DNA of 15,683 nt from DATBED01 sp035480695 (GTDB lineage: Bacteria > Patescibacteriota > Saccharimonadia > Saccharimonadales > UBA4665). Of this stretch, positions 1-7,233 are shown one piece after another (the first letter of the stretch is position 1; each line of letters opens with the position of its first letter). Below the pieces are notes generated by a model. That model was not told the origin of the DNA and did no database searches. It saw only the letters and a program-made list of their open reading frames with translations. The stretch covers positions 1 to 15,683 of the forward strand of contig DATIHM010000053.1 of NCBI GenBank assembly GCA_035480695.1, written 5' to 3'. The position numbers and the translations under genes are program-made.

Positions 1-1397
1 CAGATTATCGGCAGGAACTCAGTGTGCCCTTTGGAAAGATAGGAGTTGATGTTGCCGTCCCAGTAAGTGGCGTATCCCTTGGTAATCCCAGTGCTGGCCA
101 GCGTATCAATCAGGAATTTGTTCTCGCTATTGGCCACGTTATTGGCCGAACCCGGTTGGGCGCCGGCATTATGGTTGAAGAACAAGAGAAAATTACCCAC
201 TATCGCCAGGCAAAGTAACCCATAAATCCACCCTTGATACCTGGCCGACCTTAGGCTGATGGCCAGGAACAGCACCAAAGCGTAGACGCTGATGATGAGG
301 TACCTATAGCTGTATAGATCCACCGCCACGTTACTGAAAATATAAACTGCCAAAACCAAAAGGGTTACGCCGACCAGGAAACTGCGCCATAAGAGCAGGT
401 CGCTAGGCTTGTCCAGCAGTTTGCTACCCCTCCAAGACTTGATGGTCCTTACTAGCTGGAGACCCAGCAGCCCTAGGACTACCAAATCCAGAAAGGCGCT
501 CACGCTATTCAAGGAGAGGACGTTCTGGCCAAAGAAATCCGCCCCGAAAATCACGAGCAGGCCATGAATGGCCAGCGAGACGTTATTCCAGAGTCCGTCG
601 AACGTCACGAACTGGATGGGCTGTTTGAATGCCAGGTGCAACCCGACCTTGCCGGCCAGCACCTCCACGGCTTTCGCCACAACCATGCTGGCCAAAATAC
701 TTCCGGCCAGCAGCCCGGCCTTAGCGCGCGAAACCCGCTTTGTAATGTACAGGTACAGGTAAAGCAGCGCGATTGGCCCGAGCGTGAAGTACAAGAAGTA
801 TGGGTCGTTGAAAACCAGCACCCCGGCCAACACCGTAGCACAGATACCGATAGGCCAATTGACCCACTTTGACAGGCCGTCGAGCTCCTTATAATAAAGT
901 TTCGCCGCCAGTGCGAAATATACGAAAGACAGGCCGAGCTCGAAATTGCGTAATATCGGATTCAGCGACATCTGGCCGATGCCAAAACCGAAACTGGCGA
1001 ACCATACGAACGGCAACAGCGTCAGATAAGTCCGCTCGATTTTCAGTTTCTTCAAGAAATAAAGGAAAGCGTAGTAATAAAGGGAGAGGCTGAGCAGGGC
1101 GAAAAAGGTTGCTTCGGCAAAAATCAGCCGGCGGCTTGGTTCAAAGAAGTGGCCGAGAAGCCAGAAAAAAGGAACCTTGACGATAAAACTATCGGAGCCG
1201 CCCAGGATAACCTGGTGCCCGTTGTGCGGCCGCCAGGTGAGCAAGATGTTCTGCCAGGAAACGTCGTCGCTGTTATATGGCCGAAAGTGGTGGATGGTCA
1301 GCAGGTTAAGGACTACCAGAAAGGCCGAGACGACGAAAACAACAGCGACGGGCGCGGCGACCACCCTCAAAGATGATTTCTGTGAACGGACCTTCAC
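1..1397 (-). CDS. Multi-span membrane protein resembling GT-C glycosyltransferases, 3' end outside the window
   Basis: About 465 codons are visible, read leftward from a GTG at 1397, with no stop before the window edge. The frame is closed upstream by TGA three codons before the GTG, which makes that GTG the first possible start. A short basic N-terminus (MKVRSQKSS) leads into a first membrane segment (about residues 11-34), then a loop with RPYNSDDVSW, then many further hydrophobic segments up to about residue 400. A more polar stretch follows (about 405-465, including GYATYWDGNINSYLSKG). An acidic pair in the first external loop is typical of GT-C enzymes that use polyprenyl-phosphate sugars. 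The nearby DPM1-like gene could make such a donor. The family assignment is inferred from topology only, and a plain polytopic membrane protein remains possible. Confidence 0.8.
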   Translation of the reverse strand, partial: MKVRSQKSSLRVVAAPVAVVFVVSAFLVVLNLLTIHHFRPYNSDDVSWQNILLTWRPHNGHQVILGGSDSFIVKVPFFWLLGHFFEPSRRLIFAEATFFALLSLSLYYYAFLYFLKKLKIERTYLTLLPFVWFASFGFGIGQMSLNPILRNFELGLSFVYFALAAKLYYKELDGLSKWVNWPIGICATVLAGVLVFNDPYFLYFTLGPIALLYLYLYITKRVSRAKAGLLAGSILASMVVAKAVEVLAGKVGLHLAFKQPIQFVTFDGLWNNVSLAIHGLLVIFGADFFGQNVLSLNSVSAFLDLVVLGLLGLQLVRTIKSWRGSKLLDKPSDLLLWRSFLVGVTLLVLAVYIFSNVAVDLYSYRYLIISVYALVLFLAISLRSARYQGWIYGLLCLAIVGNFLLFFNHNAGAQPGSANNVANSENKFLIDTLASTGITKGYATYWDGNINSYLSKGHTEFLPII

Positions 1398-1406
1398 GAC
1401 TGGTCA

Positions 1407-1415
1407 ATCATATCA
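1407..1415 (-). promoter_or_regulatory. Extended -10 promoter for the leftward membrane-protein gene
   Basis: On the minus strand TGA-TATGAT fits the extended -10 consensus TGnTATAAT with one mismatch. Its predicted transcription start, near 1400, is about 3 nt before the GTG at 1397, so the mRNA would be almost leaderless. This supports the GTG start. Confidence 0.5.
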
Positions 1416-1447
1416 CATGGGCTGGGTACGACCGCTGGCCACCTCCG

Positions 1448-1456
1448 TGCTATAAT
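1448..1456 (+). promoter_or_regulatory. Extended -10 promoter for the cohesin/PLL protein gene
   Basis: TGC followed by a perfect TATAAT (1451-1456). No good -35 is seen, as is common for extended -10 promoters. The predicted start near 1463 gives a leader of about 20 nt before the ATG at 1483, without a clear Shine-Dalgarno sequence. Confidence 0.6.
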
Positions 1457-1482
1457 TTGACATAAGCAGTAACGATTTGCTG

Positions 1483-2829
1483 ATGTCAATAAACAAGATT
1501 TCCCGACGCTCTACACTCCTACTTTCCAGTTTTGTAATTATCCTGGCGGAATTGCTGGCCGTGGCGAGCCCGGCTTTCGCGGTGACCGGCCAGATGTCGC
1601 TTTTGCCATCCAGCCAGAACCTGGCCGTCGGCTCGAATGTCAATATAGCCGTACGCGAAGATAGCGGTACCGACACCGTGAATGTCGCGCAGGTAAAGCT
1701 GGATTACCCTAATACCAAGCTACAGTTCGTCGGCATCGACTATACCGGTAGCCCGTTCGACACCAATATCAGCCAGAACGTCACTAGTGGCCAGATAGAC
1801 TTTGTTAGAGGCGACCTGGGTACGGCAACATCTGGCAGCCAACTGATTGCCACGATTACCTTCAAGGCGCTGTCTGCCGGATCAGCCGGCCTGACCTTCG
1901 GATGCCTGTTTGACGCCAACAGTTGCAGCGACGGCAACGCCGTGGTGCGCAGCACCGACCAGGCGAACGTTATCAACTCGACCACCGGCAGCACCATAAC
2001 CGTTACCGGGGTCGGCTCGGGGCCGGCTTCGGTGTCTTGGGCGTCAGGCCGAATCGACGTCTTCGTGCGCGGTTCCGACAACATGCTCTGGCACCGTTAC
2101 TTTGCCGGCAGCTGGTCGAATTGGGAATCACTTGGCGGCGTGCTGGCCTCTAACCCGACGGTGACATCTTGGGGTCCAGGACGGCTTGATGTATTTGCCA
2201 AAGGCAATGATGGCCAGATGTGGCATATGTGGTACGAAAACGGTTGGTCAAGGTGGGAAGCGCTCGGAGGCGCTTTAGCCTCGGCCCCGGCCGCTACCAC
2301 CTGGAGCCCCGGCCGCCTCGACGTCTTCGTCCGCGGCACCGACAACCAGCTCTGGCACCGCTGGTATACCAACGGCTGGTCGCCGGGCTGGGAAAATCTC
2401 GGCGGCGGCTTGTCGTCAAACCCGGCCGTCGCCTCGTGGTCGGTCGGCCGCCTCGACGTCTTCGTCCGCGGCACCGACAACCAGCTCTGGCACCGCTGGT
2501 TCTCGAACGGCGGTTGGTCACCCGGTTATGAAGGCCTCGGCGGCACACTTGCCACCGGCCCGGCCGCCGTATCCTGGGCCCAGAACCGCATCGATGTCTT
2601 TTCGGAAGCAACCGACAGCAGCCTGCAGCAATCCTCCTATAATGGCAGCTGGACGGGCTGGTCGTCGCTCGGCGGCACACTTACCTCGACACCATCCGTC
2701 TCAACGCAAGGCTCCGGTAAGCTTGACGTGTTCGCCGGCGCCACCGACAGCAGCCTGCAGCAATCCTCCTATAATGGCAGCTGGTCCGGCTGGACGTCGC
2801 TTGGCGGCGTGCTGTCCTCCAACCCTTGA
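1483..2829 (+). CDS. Secreted protein: cohesin-like domain plus six PLL/DUF346-type beta-propeller repeats
   Basis: This 448-residue protein opens with a signal peptide (basic MSINKISRRS, hydrophobic core, likely cleavage after SPAFA at about residue 33). Residues about 34-176 look like a cohesin-type beta sandwich: an AVGSNVNIAV strand, VAQVKLDYPNTKLQFVG, GQIDFVRGDL and LIATITFKALSAGSAGLTF, with two cysteines (141, 148) that could pair. From about residue 183 to the end there are six repeats of 44-45 residues with the pattern SW..GRLDVFVRGTDNQLWHRW followed by a GW...LGG segment. They match PLL-like/DUF346 propeller lectins, some of which bind fucose-type sugars. Repeats 5 and 6 have SSLQQSSYNG in place of the aromatic LWHRW. 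No membrane anchor is visible. I chose ATG 1483 over the in-frame TTG at 1477. The likely role is extracellular glycan binding. Confidence 0.85.
   Translation: MSINKISRRSTLLLSSFVIILAELLAVASPAFAVTGQMSLLPSSQNLAVGSNVNIAVREDSGTDTVNVAQVKLDYPNTKLQFVGIDYTGSPFDTNISQNVTSGQIDFVRGDLGTATSGSQLIATITFKALSAGSAGLTFGCLFDANSCSDGNAVVRSTDQANVINSTTGSTITVTGVGSGPASVSWASGRIDVFVRGSDNMLWHRYFAGSWSNWESLGGVLASNPTVTSWGPGRLDVFAKGNDGQMWHMWYENGWSRWEALGGALASAPAATTWSPGRLDVFVRGTDNQLWHRWYTNGWSPGWENLGGGLSSNPAVASWSVGRLDVFVRGTDNQLWHRWFSNGGWSPGYEGLGGTLATGPAAVSWAQNRIDVFSEATDSSLQQSSYNGSWTGWSSLGGTLTSTPSVSTQGSGKLDVFAGATDSSLQQSSYNGSWSGWTSLGGVLSSNP
2310..2365 (+). repeat. 56-nt exact direct repeat, copy 1 (propeller repeat 3)
   Basis: Identical base for base to 2445-2500, offset by 135 bp (45 codons). 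It encodes the GRLDVFVRGTDNQLWHRW core. Identity at silent positions suggests a recent duplication or gene conversion. Confidence 0.95.
2445..2500 (+). repeat. 56-nt exact direct repeat, copy 2 (propeller repeat 4)
   Basis: Second copy of the 2310-2365 sequence. Flanking bases 2444 and 2501 differ from those of copy 1 (2309 and 2366), so the exact match ends there. Confidence 0.95.
2611..2652 (+). repeat. 42-nt exact direct repeat, copy 1 (propeller repeat 5)
   Basis: Identical to 2743-2784, offset by 132 bp (44 codons). It encodes TDSSLQQSSYNGSW. This is a second, separate repeat pair in the same gene. Confidence 0.95.
2743..2784 (+). repeat. 42-nt exact direct repeat, copy 2 (propeller repeat 6)
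   Basis: Second copy of 2611-2652, in the last propeller repeat before the stop codon. Confidence 0.95.
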
Positions 2830-2878
2830 CCGCTGATGTGATGATTACGTCAACGTCGCCTTAACAGGCGTCCATTAA

Positions 2879-2887
2879 TGTTACAAT
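2879..2887 (+). promoter_or_regulatory. Extended -10 promoter of the methyltransferase-GT2-GtrA operon
   Basis: TGT-TACAAT fits TGnTATAAT with one mismatch, and a TTAACA lies 15 bp upstream (2861-2866). The predicted start near 2894 lies after the ATGs at 2878 and 2890, so neither can be the start codon on this transcript. Confidence 0.5.
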
Positions 2888-2910
2888 CTATGTTAAGAAG
2901 TGGAGCGACT

Positions 2911-3603
2911 TTGAGCAAAAAAACCTTTGTTTATACTGGCTGCGAAAACCTGGAAGCCATGACGGAAGCCGTCAATTATAACAATTTCTTAATCAGCTTG
3001 ATTCTGCGCCAGCTGAAAAAGAAAAACGCCAAGGTGCTGGATTTCGGCGCCGGCTCGGGCACCTACGCCAAAATGCTGAAAGAGCACTACGTCACGCCGG
3101 ATTGCCTGGAGCCCGACGAAGCGTTACAGGGCGAACTCAAAAAAGCCGGCTTCAAAGTACTGAAAAGCAACAAGGAACTCAAGCCGAACACCTACGACGT
3201 AATTTACGCCCTGAACGTGTTCGAGCACATCGAAGATGATTTCGCCGAAATCGCCAAGCTGCGCGAGGCGCTCAAGAAGGGCGGCCGACTTGTCATTTAC
3301 GTGCCTGCTTACCAGGCGCTGTTTTCATCCATGGATGAGCAAGTTGGCCACTACCGCCGCTATCGCACTAAACGGCTCAAGCAGATGGCCCAGCAAGGCG
3401 GCCTGAAAATCCGCGGCCTGTATTATTATGACCCGCTCGGCTTCGGGGCGGCGCTGGTTTACAAATGGGTCGGCGGTAGTGGCACATTGACGCCGGGCTC
3501 CGTGCGGCTGTACGACCGCATAGCCTTTCCTGTCAGCCGGGCCTTCCACCCGCTGTCTAAAAAACTGATCGGCAAAAACGCTGTCCTGGTCGCCGAAAAA
3601 TGA
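2911..3603 (+). CDS. Class I SAM-dependent methyltransferase
   Basis: A 230-residue soluble protein. Motif I is KVLDFGAGSG (residues 41-50), with the acidic LEPDE at the end of the second strand (66-70). NTYDVIYALNVFEHIED (93-109) is motif II, and LKKGGRLVIYVPAY (121-134) is the post-II strand typical of Methyltransf_11/23-type enzymes. HYRRYRTKRL resembles the segment seen in methyltransferases that sit beside DPM1-like glycosyltransferases. I chose TTG 2911 because GGAG lies 5 nt upstream (2902-2905) and the promoter at 2879-2887 would start transcription after the earlier ATGs; the ATG at 2878 would add 11 residues. The stop overlaps the next ATG by 4 nt (ATGA), implying translational coupling. 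The substrate is unknown but is probably a lipid-linked or surface sugar. Confidence 0.85.
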   Translation: MSKKTFVYTGCENLEAMTEAVNYNNFLISLILRQLKKKNAKVLDFGAGSGTYAKMLKEHYVTPDCLEPDEALQGELKKAGFKVLKSNKELKPNTYDVIYALNVFEHIEDDFAEIAKLREALKKGGRLVIYVPAYQALFSSMDEQVGHYRRYRTKRLKQMAQQGGLKIRGLYYYDPLGFGAALVYKWVGGSGTLTPGSVRLYDRIAFPVSRAFHPLSKKLIGKNAVLVAEK

Positions 3604-4307
3604 GCCAGCCTATCCTCAGCATTTTGGTTCCGGTTTATAACGAGGAAAAGACCATTAAGCACGTGCTCGAAAAGGTGACATCATTGCCGATAAAAGCTTA
3701 TGAAGTGCTGGTGGTTGATGACATGTCCAAAGACAAGTCCCGACAAATTATCGAGGAGTTTAGTAAGGTTTTCGCCAGCTCCGACGTCGATTTGAAAGTA
3801 TTGTCTCACGAGCGCAACCGCGGCAAGGGCGCCGGCATCAAGACCGGGCTGGAGCACGCCGCCGGCAAATATTTTATCGTACAAGATGCCGACCTCGAGT
3901 ATGACCCGGCCGACATCCCGGCGCTGCTCGACAAAGCTGTTGCCGGCGGCCACCGCGCCATCTACGGCTCGCGCTTCAAAGGTGAATTCAAAAACATGCC
4001 CAAGGCCAACTACTACGCCAACCGCTTCTACAACTTCGTGCTGCGCCGGCTCTACAACACGGCCATAACTGACATGCACACCTGCTACAAGATGGTACGC
4101 ACTGACATCATGCGCGAGCTCGACATGACATCCGAAGGTTTCGGCTACGCCACCGAGTTGGTCAGCAAGCTGCTGAAGCGTGGCATAACCATTAACGAAG
4201 GACCCATCAGGTTCAATGGCCGTACCAAACAACAGGGCAAGAAAATCGGCATCAAAGACGGGCTGGATTGCCTGTACATGCTCTTTAAATACAAGTTTGC
4301 ACTATAG
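3600..4307 (+). CDS. Family 2 glycosyltransferase, DPM1/polyprenyl-phosphate glycosyltransferase type
   Basis: A 235-residue GT-A protein. Visible motifs are SILVPVYNEE (residues 7-16), EVLVVDD (35-41) for nucleotide binding, RNRGKGAGIKTGLEHA (72-87), and the metal-binding QDADLEYDP (95-103, D96 and D98). TEGFGY-like and GPIRFNGR segments follow, as in dolichyl-phosphate-mannose synthase relatives. It has no C-terminal membrane helices, so it resembles the short DPM1 form. The family transfers mannose or another sugar from GDP- or UDP-sugar to polyprenyl phosphate at the cytoplasmic face. The GDP-mannose genes at 5417-7233 and the GtrA-like gene next door fit this, but the exact sugar is not readable from sequence. 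Confidence 0.9.
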   Translation: MSQPILSILVPVYNEEKTIKHVLEKVTSLPIKAYEVLVVDDMSKDKSRQIIEEFSKVFASSDVDLKVLSHERNRGKGAGIKTGLEHAAGKYFIVQDADLEYDPADIPALLDKAVAGGHRAIYGSRFKGEFKNMPKANYYANRFYNFVLRRLYNTAITDMHTCYKMVRTDIMRELDMTSEGFGYATELVSKLLKRGITINEGPIRFNGRTKQQGKKIGIKDGLDCLYMLFKYKFAL

Positions 4308-4310
4308 CGC

Positions 4311-4763
4311 ATGAGGGAACAGATTTACGACATTTACCGCAACAAAAAGCTGACGCTTAAGTTCGGTATCATCGGTGGAGTCGGCTTTGTCGTAAACTTT
4401 GGCATCCTGAAGCTTTGCATATCGTCTTTCGGCCTGAACAAGGTCGTGGCCGAAGTTATCGCCGCGTTAGTGGCTCTACAGGTCACTTTTCTGCTGCACG
4501 ACCGCTGGACTTACCGCATCGACGAAACGGTGCACAAATACCATCTGAGCTTCGGCCAGCGTTACAAGGCCTACCTGGTCAGCAATTCGTTCGCGTCACT
4601 CTTGACGGTCGTGTTCTTCGCGCTGTTCTCGATTTTCCTCGGCCATTTCTTTGCGCTGGCGCTGGCGGCCATCGTTGGCCTGCTCTGGAACTTCCTGCTG
4701 AAAAAGAATGTCATATGGCACCACAAGCCGCACGACCACCATGCCACAAAATTGAATCAATAG
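4311..4763 (+). CDS. GtrA-like membrane protein (putative polyprenyl-phosphate sugar flippase)
   Basis: This 150-residue protein has four hydrophobic segments: KFGIIGGVGFVVNFGILKL (from about residue 17), VVAEVIAALVALQVTFLLH, SFASLLTVVFFALFSIFLG and FALALAAIVGLLWNFLL. The closing WNFLLKKNVIWH is a strong GtrA-family signature. Family members are thought to move undecaprenyl-phosphate-linked sugars across the membrane. The gene starts 3 nt after the DPM1-like gene, a pairing often seen in serotype-converting and teichoic-acid glycosylation systems. It is the last gene of the operon that starts at 2911. Confidence 0.88.
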   Translation: MREQIYDIYRNKKLTLKFGIIGGVGFVVNFGILKLCISSFGLNKVVAEVIAALVALQVTFLLHDRWTYRIDETVHKYHLSFGQRYKAYLVSNSFASLLTVVFFALFSIFLGHFFALALAAIVGLLWNFLLKKNVIWHHKPHDHHATKLNQ

Positions 4764-4780
4764 CATCCAAGTTATATAAT
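4752..4780 (+). promoter_or_regulatory. Sigma-70-type promoter for the DUF218-like gene
   Basis: A -35 box TTGAAT (4752-4757), a 17-bp spacer and a perfect -10 TATAAT (4775-4780). The -35 lies in the end of the GtrA-like gene. The predicted start near 4787 lies 2 nt before the ATG at 4789, so the transcript should be essentially leaderless. This is the best complete promoter in the window. Confidence 0.75.
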
Positions 4781-4788
4781 TATTTCCC

Positions 4789-5391
4789 ATGTTGATTGCC
4801 GAGAGACAACTACTCGTTTTAAGTGCTGGCTTGCATCCGGATGGTACACCTTCGAAGCAGACCAGGGAGCGGGCCGAAGTCGCCGGTTGGCTTTCGCAAA
4901 ACCTCGGCACAGGACCGGTGGTTTTCAGCGGCGGCTATCCGTTGATGGCTCCGGAATTGGGTGAGAGCCAAAACGAGGCTCAAATTATGAAAGATATTGC
5001 CATCAGTGCCGGCATGTCCCCAAAGGCTGGCGAGATTGAAAAAGCCTCGCACAGCATCCTATCTAACGTAATCAATTCCGCGCCACTATTAAGACAAAAG
5101 GACACGCTTATCATTGTGCATCGCTTGCAGGCTATTCGGACCGAGTATACCGCTAGGCGACTACTGGCAGGGAACATCTCTGTTTTGGCGTTATCCGAGC
5201 CTGACAATCGCAAACGCTCCCGGCAAGAGATGATGTTGCTGATGGTAACGGCCGGCGTTTTGCGCGGGTTGAGCCCGGGTGATACTGAAGAAGCGGCGCG
5301 CCGGGTGGAAAGGCTTGAAAAGGCGGCATCCATAGCCCGTCCCATCCTCAAGCGGACGGTCCTGACCGACCACACGGCGCTCGGCAGTTAA
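4789..5391 (+). CDS. DUF218 (YdcF/ElyC-like) domain protein
   Basis: A 200-residue protein without a signal peptide or membrane helix. The N-terminal strand LLVLSAGLHPDG is followed by PVVFSGGYP (residues 43-51), an ES.NEAQIM segment (59-67), IEKASHSILSNV (83-94, matching the usual E..S.NT..N element) and LIIVHRLQAIRTEYTARRLL (107-126), matching the strand-then-R element of DUF218. DUF218 proteins have no settled reaction. ElyC, a membrane relative, affects envelope and undecaprenyl-carrier homeostasis, which would suit this neighbourhood. No Shine-Dalgarno is seen; the promoter at 4752-4780 predicts a leaderless mRNA. The basic, helical C-terminus (about residues 140-195) is longer than in a minimal domain and I do not recognise it. 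Confidence 0.7.
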   Translation: MLIAERQLLVLSAGLHPDGTPSKQTRERAEVAGWLSQNLGTGPVVFSGGYPLMAPELGESQNEAQIMKDIAISAGMSPKAGEIEKASHSILSNVINSAPLLRQKDTLIIVHRLQAIRTEYTARRLLAGNISVLALSEPDNRKRSRQEMMLLMVTAGVLRGLSPGDTEEAARRVERLEKAASIARPILKRTVLTDHTALGS

Positions 5392-5402
5392 GCCGGATAG
5401 TG

Positions 5403-5408
5403 TAAAAT
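5403..5408 (+). promoter_or_regulatory. -10 box for the manC-PMM operon
   Basis: TAAAAT, one mismatch from TATAAT. The predicted start at 5415 is 2 nt before the ATG at 5417, again near-leaderless. No convincing -35 is visible. Confidence 0.45.
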
Positions 5409-5416
5409 AGGGTTGC

Positions 5417-6463
5417 ATGATAGTCGTAATTATCGCGGGTGGCTCCGGCACGCGCCTCTGGCCGCTGTCGACGCCTGATTACCCAAAACACTTGCTCAGC
5501 CTGACCAACGAGCGCAGCCTGCTGCAGAACACCTACGCGCGTGTGCGCAAAGTCGCCGAGCCCGAAAACATCTTCGTGGTTTCCGAAGCGTCACATGCTG
5601 ACCACGTCAAAGAACAGCTGGCCGCCGAAGCTCCGGCCGAAAACATTTTGGTTGAGCCGGCCCGGCGTGGCACCGCGTCGTGCTTCTTGCTTGCTTTGAA
5701 CGAGATCAACCGCCGCGGCCTCGAAGATCAGGCCATTTTCTTTCTGTGGTCCGACCATGTCATCCGTGACACACGCGGCTTTGCCAGCACTGCCAACTTG
5801 GCCGCCGAATTGGCTGAAAAGCTCGAAAAAATCGCCTTCGTCGGCGTCGAGCCTACCCACGCCTCAACCGGCATGGGCTACATGGAAAAGGGCGACCGGC
5901 TCCAGAACGGCTTCAAATCGGCCTTCGAGCTGAAGCAATTCGTTGAAAAGCCGGATCGGCCGACGGCCACCAAATATTTCCGCAGTGGCGATTACCTCTG
6001 GAACACCGGCTACATGGTGGTGACGCGCCCAACTTTGGAGCGCGAAATCCAAGAGCATAATCCCACCTTGTGGCGTGAATACCAGGCTTTGCTGAAGAGC
6101 GACGATGTAACCGAGACGTATCTGGGCTTCGAAAACCAGGTCATCGACAAAGCGCTATCCGAAAAGGTCAAGGACGGCCTGGTAGTGCCGGGCACATTCG
6201 ACTGGCTCGATGTCGGCTCGTTCCTCGACCTGCACGGCGCTAGCGAACAAGATGAAGAGGGCAACTACTTGCAAGGCGGCATAATCGAAGTCGAGCAGGT
6301 GACCAACAGCTATGTCCGCAACGACCAAGACCTGCCGGTGGCTGTTATCGGCCTCGACAACGTGGCCGTCGTGGCCACCAAGAACGGTATCCTGGTCACC
6401 AAGAAAACCTACGCCCAGAGAGTCGGTGACGTCAGCAAGCGCTTAAAAAAGGAGGATTCGTGA
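5417..6463 (+). CDS. manC: Mannose-1-phosphate guanylyltransferase (GDP-mannose pyrophosphorylase)
   Basis: The enzyme makes GDP-mannose from mannose-1-phosphate and GTP in the cytoplasm. At 348 residues it matches the single-domain form without the C-terminal cupin isomerase domain of about 470-residue bifunctional ManC/AlgA proteins. The signature GGSGTRLWPLS (residues 8-18) with PKHLL (23-27) is the pyrophosphorylase nucleotide-binding loop. WSDHVI (111-116) carries the metal-binding aspartate, where most homologs have P-[SA]-D-H. FVEKPD (175-180), NTGYMVV (196-202) and GTFDWLDVGSF complete the sugar site. The gene overlaps the next by 4 nt (GTGA) and forms a two-gene GDP-mannose operon with it. 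Its product could feed the DPM1-like GT2 and the WbaZ-like GT4 in this window. Confidence 0.93.
   Translation: MIVVIIAGGSGTRLWPLSTPDYPKHLLSLTNERSLLQNTYARVRKVAEPENIFVVSEASHADHVKEQLAAEAPAENILVEPARRGTASCFLLALNEINRRGLEDQAIFFLWSDHVIRDTRGFASTANLAAELAEKLEKIAFVGVEPTHASTGMGYMEKGDRLQNGFKSAFELKQFVEKPDRPTATKYFRSGDYLWNTGYMVVTRPTLEREIQEHNPTLWREYQALLKSDDVTETYLGFENQVIDKALSEKVKDGLVVPGTFDWLDVGSFLDLHGASEQDEEGNYLQGGIIEVEQVTNSYVRNDQDLPVAVIGLDNVAVVATKNGILVTKKTYAQRVGDVSKRLKKEDS
6449..6455 (+). promoter_or_regulatory. Strong Shine-Dalgarno AAGGAGG for the phosphomannomutase gene
   Basis: A full AAGGAGG lies 4 nt before the GTG at 6460, within the last codons of manC. It fixes the GTG start and contrasts with the leaderless arrangement of first genes in this window. 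Confidence 0.85.
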
Positions 6464-7233
6464 AGAAGCTTATCGCCTTTGACCTGGATGGCACCCTGGC
6501 GCCGAGCAAATCGCCGGCCGACGACCGCATGACCGAGCTGCTGCGCCAGCTGCTCGAAAGGTTCCAGGTGTGCGTCATCTCGGGCGGCAAGTTCGAGCAA
6601 TTCCAGAAGCAACTTATCAGCAACCTCAACGCCGAACCGATGCAGCTCGAGCACCTGCACATCATGCCGACCTGCGGCACGCGCTACTATATCTATGACC
6701 TGGCCAGCAAGGATTGGCGCAAGGTCTACGCCGAAGATTTCACGGAAGAGCAAAAGAAAAAAATCATCATTGCGCTCAACAAAGGTTTTGACGATCTGGG
6801 CTACCGCGCCAAGAAAACCTACGGCGAAACCGTCGAAGACCGTGGCAGCCAGGTGACTTTCTCGGTGCTCGGCCAAGATATCGTGGATGAGCTCGGCCCC
6901 AAAGGTGTCGAAATCAAAGAAGCCTGGGACCCCGACAACAAAAAGAAGAACGAGTTGCGCGATTACATTGCGCCGTTGATTCCGGAATTCGAAGTGCGCG
7001 TCGGCGGCGTGACCTCCATAGACGTCACCAAAAAAGGCATCGATAAAGCCTACGGCATGCGCAAGCTGATGGAAATGCTTGACATCGCCAAAGAAGACAT
7101 CCTGTTCATCGGCGACCGTCTGCAGCCAGGCGGCAACGACTATCCGGTCAAGGCGTTCGGCATTGATAGCATCCAGATTTCGCATTGGCAGGAAACGGCC
7201 CTGGCTGTCGAAGCCATCCTGCACGCCAGCTGA
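6460..7233 (+). CDS. Eukaryotic-type phosphomannomutase (HAD superfamily IIB)
   Basis: A 257-residue HAD protein. The catalytic DLDGTL (residues 8-13, D8 and D10), SGG (41-43), EDRGSQVTFSVLGQ (126-139), GGVTSIDVTKKGIDKAYGM (182-200) and IGDRLQPGGNDYP (217-229) align with the PMM1/PMM2/Sec53 family, whose GD..MPGGND motif is distinctive. The family interconverts mannose-6-phosphate and mannose-1-phosphate. It is unrelated to the ManB/AlgC phosphohexomutases that most bacteria use for this step. The 4-nt overlap with manC makes this the preceding step of GDP-mannose synthesis. A phosphatase role is possible but less likely given the motifs and context. The TGA stop at 7231-7233 abuts the glmS stop on the other strand with no bases between. 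Confidence 0.88.
   Translation: MKKLIAFDLDGTLAPSKSPADDRMTELLRQLLERFQVCVISGGKFEQFQKQLISNLNAEPMQLEHLHIMPTCGTRYYIYDLASKDWRKVYAEDFTEEQKKKIIIALNKGFDDLGYRAKKTYGETVEDRGSQVTFSVLGQDIVDELGPKGVEIKEAWDPDNKKKNELRDYIAPLIPEFEVRVGGVTSIDVTKKGIDKAYGMRKLMEMLDIAKEDILFIGDRLQPGGNDYPVKAFGIDSIQISHWQETALAVEAILHAS

Noticed and set aside
1457..1462. A perfect TTGACA directly after the TATAAT at 1451-1456
   Set aside because: No -10 box lies at 16-18 bp downstream, so it is probably a chance match.
2857..2870. Small hairpin CGCCT-TAAC-AGGCG after the cohesin/PLL gene as a terminator
   Set aside because: The stem is only 5 bp and no T tract follows. It also overlaps the likely -35 region of the next operon.
2878..2910. 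ATG 2878 or ATG 2890 as the methyltransferase start
   Set aside because: Both lie at or before the predicted transcription start of the extended -10 at 2879-2887, and neither has a Shine-Dalgarno, while TTG 2911 has GGAG 5 nt upstream.
6409..7224. A long open frame on the minus strand across the phosphomannomutase gene
   Set aside because: It lies opposite a gene with clear HAD/PMM motifs, has no recognisable domain, and is of the kind that codon bias in GC-rich genes produces on the opposite strand.
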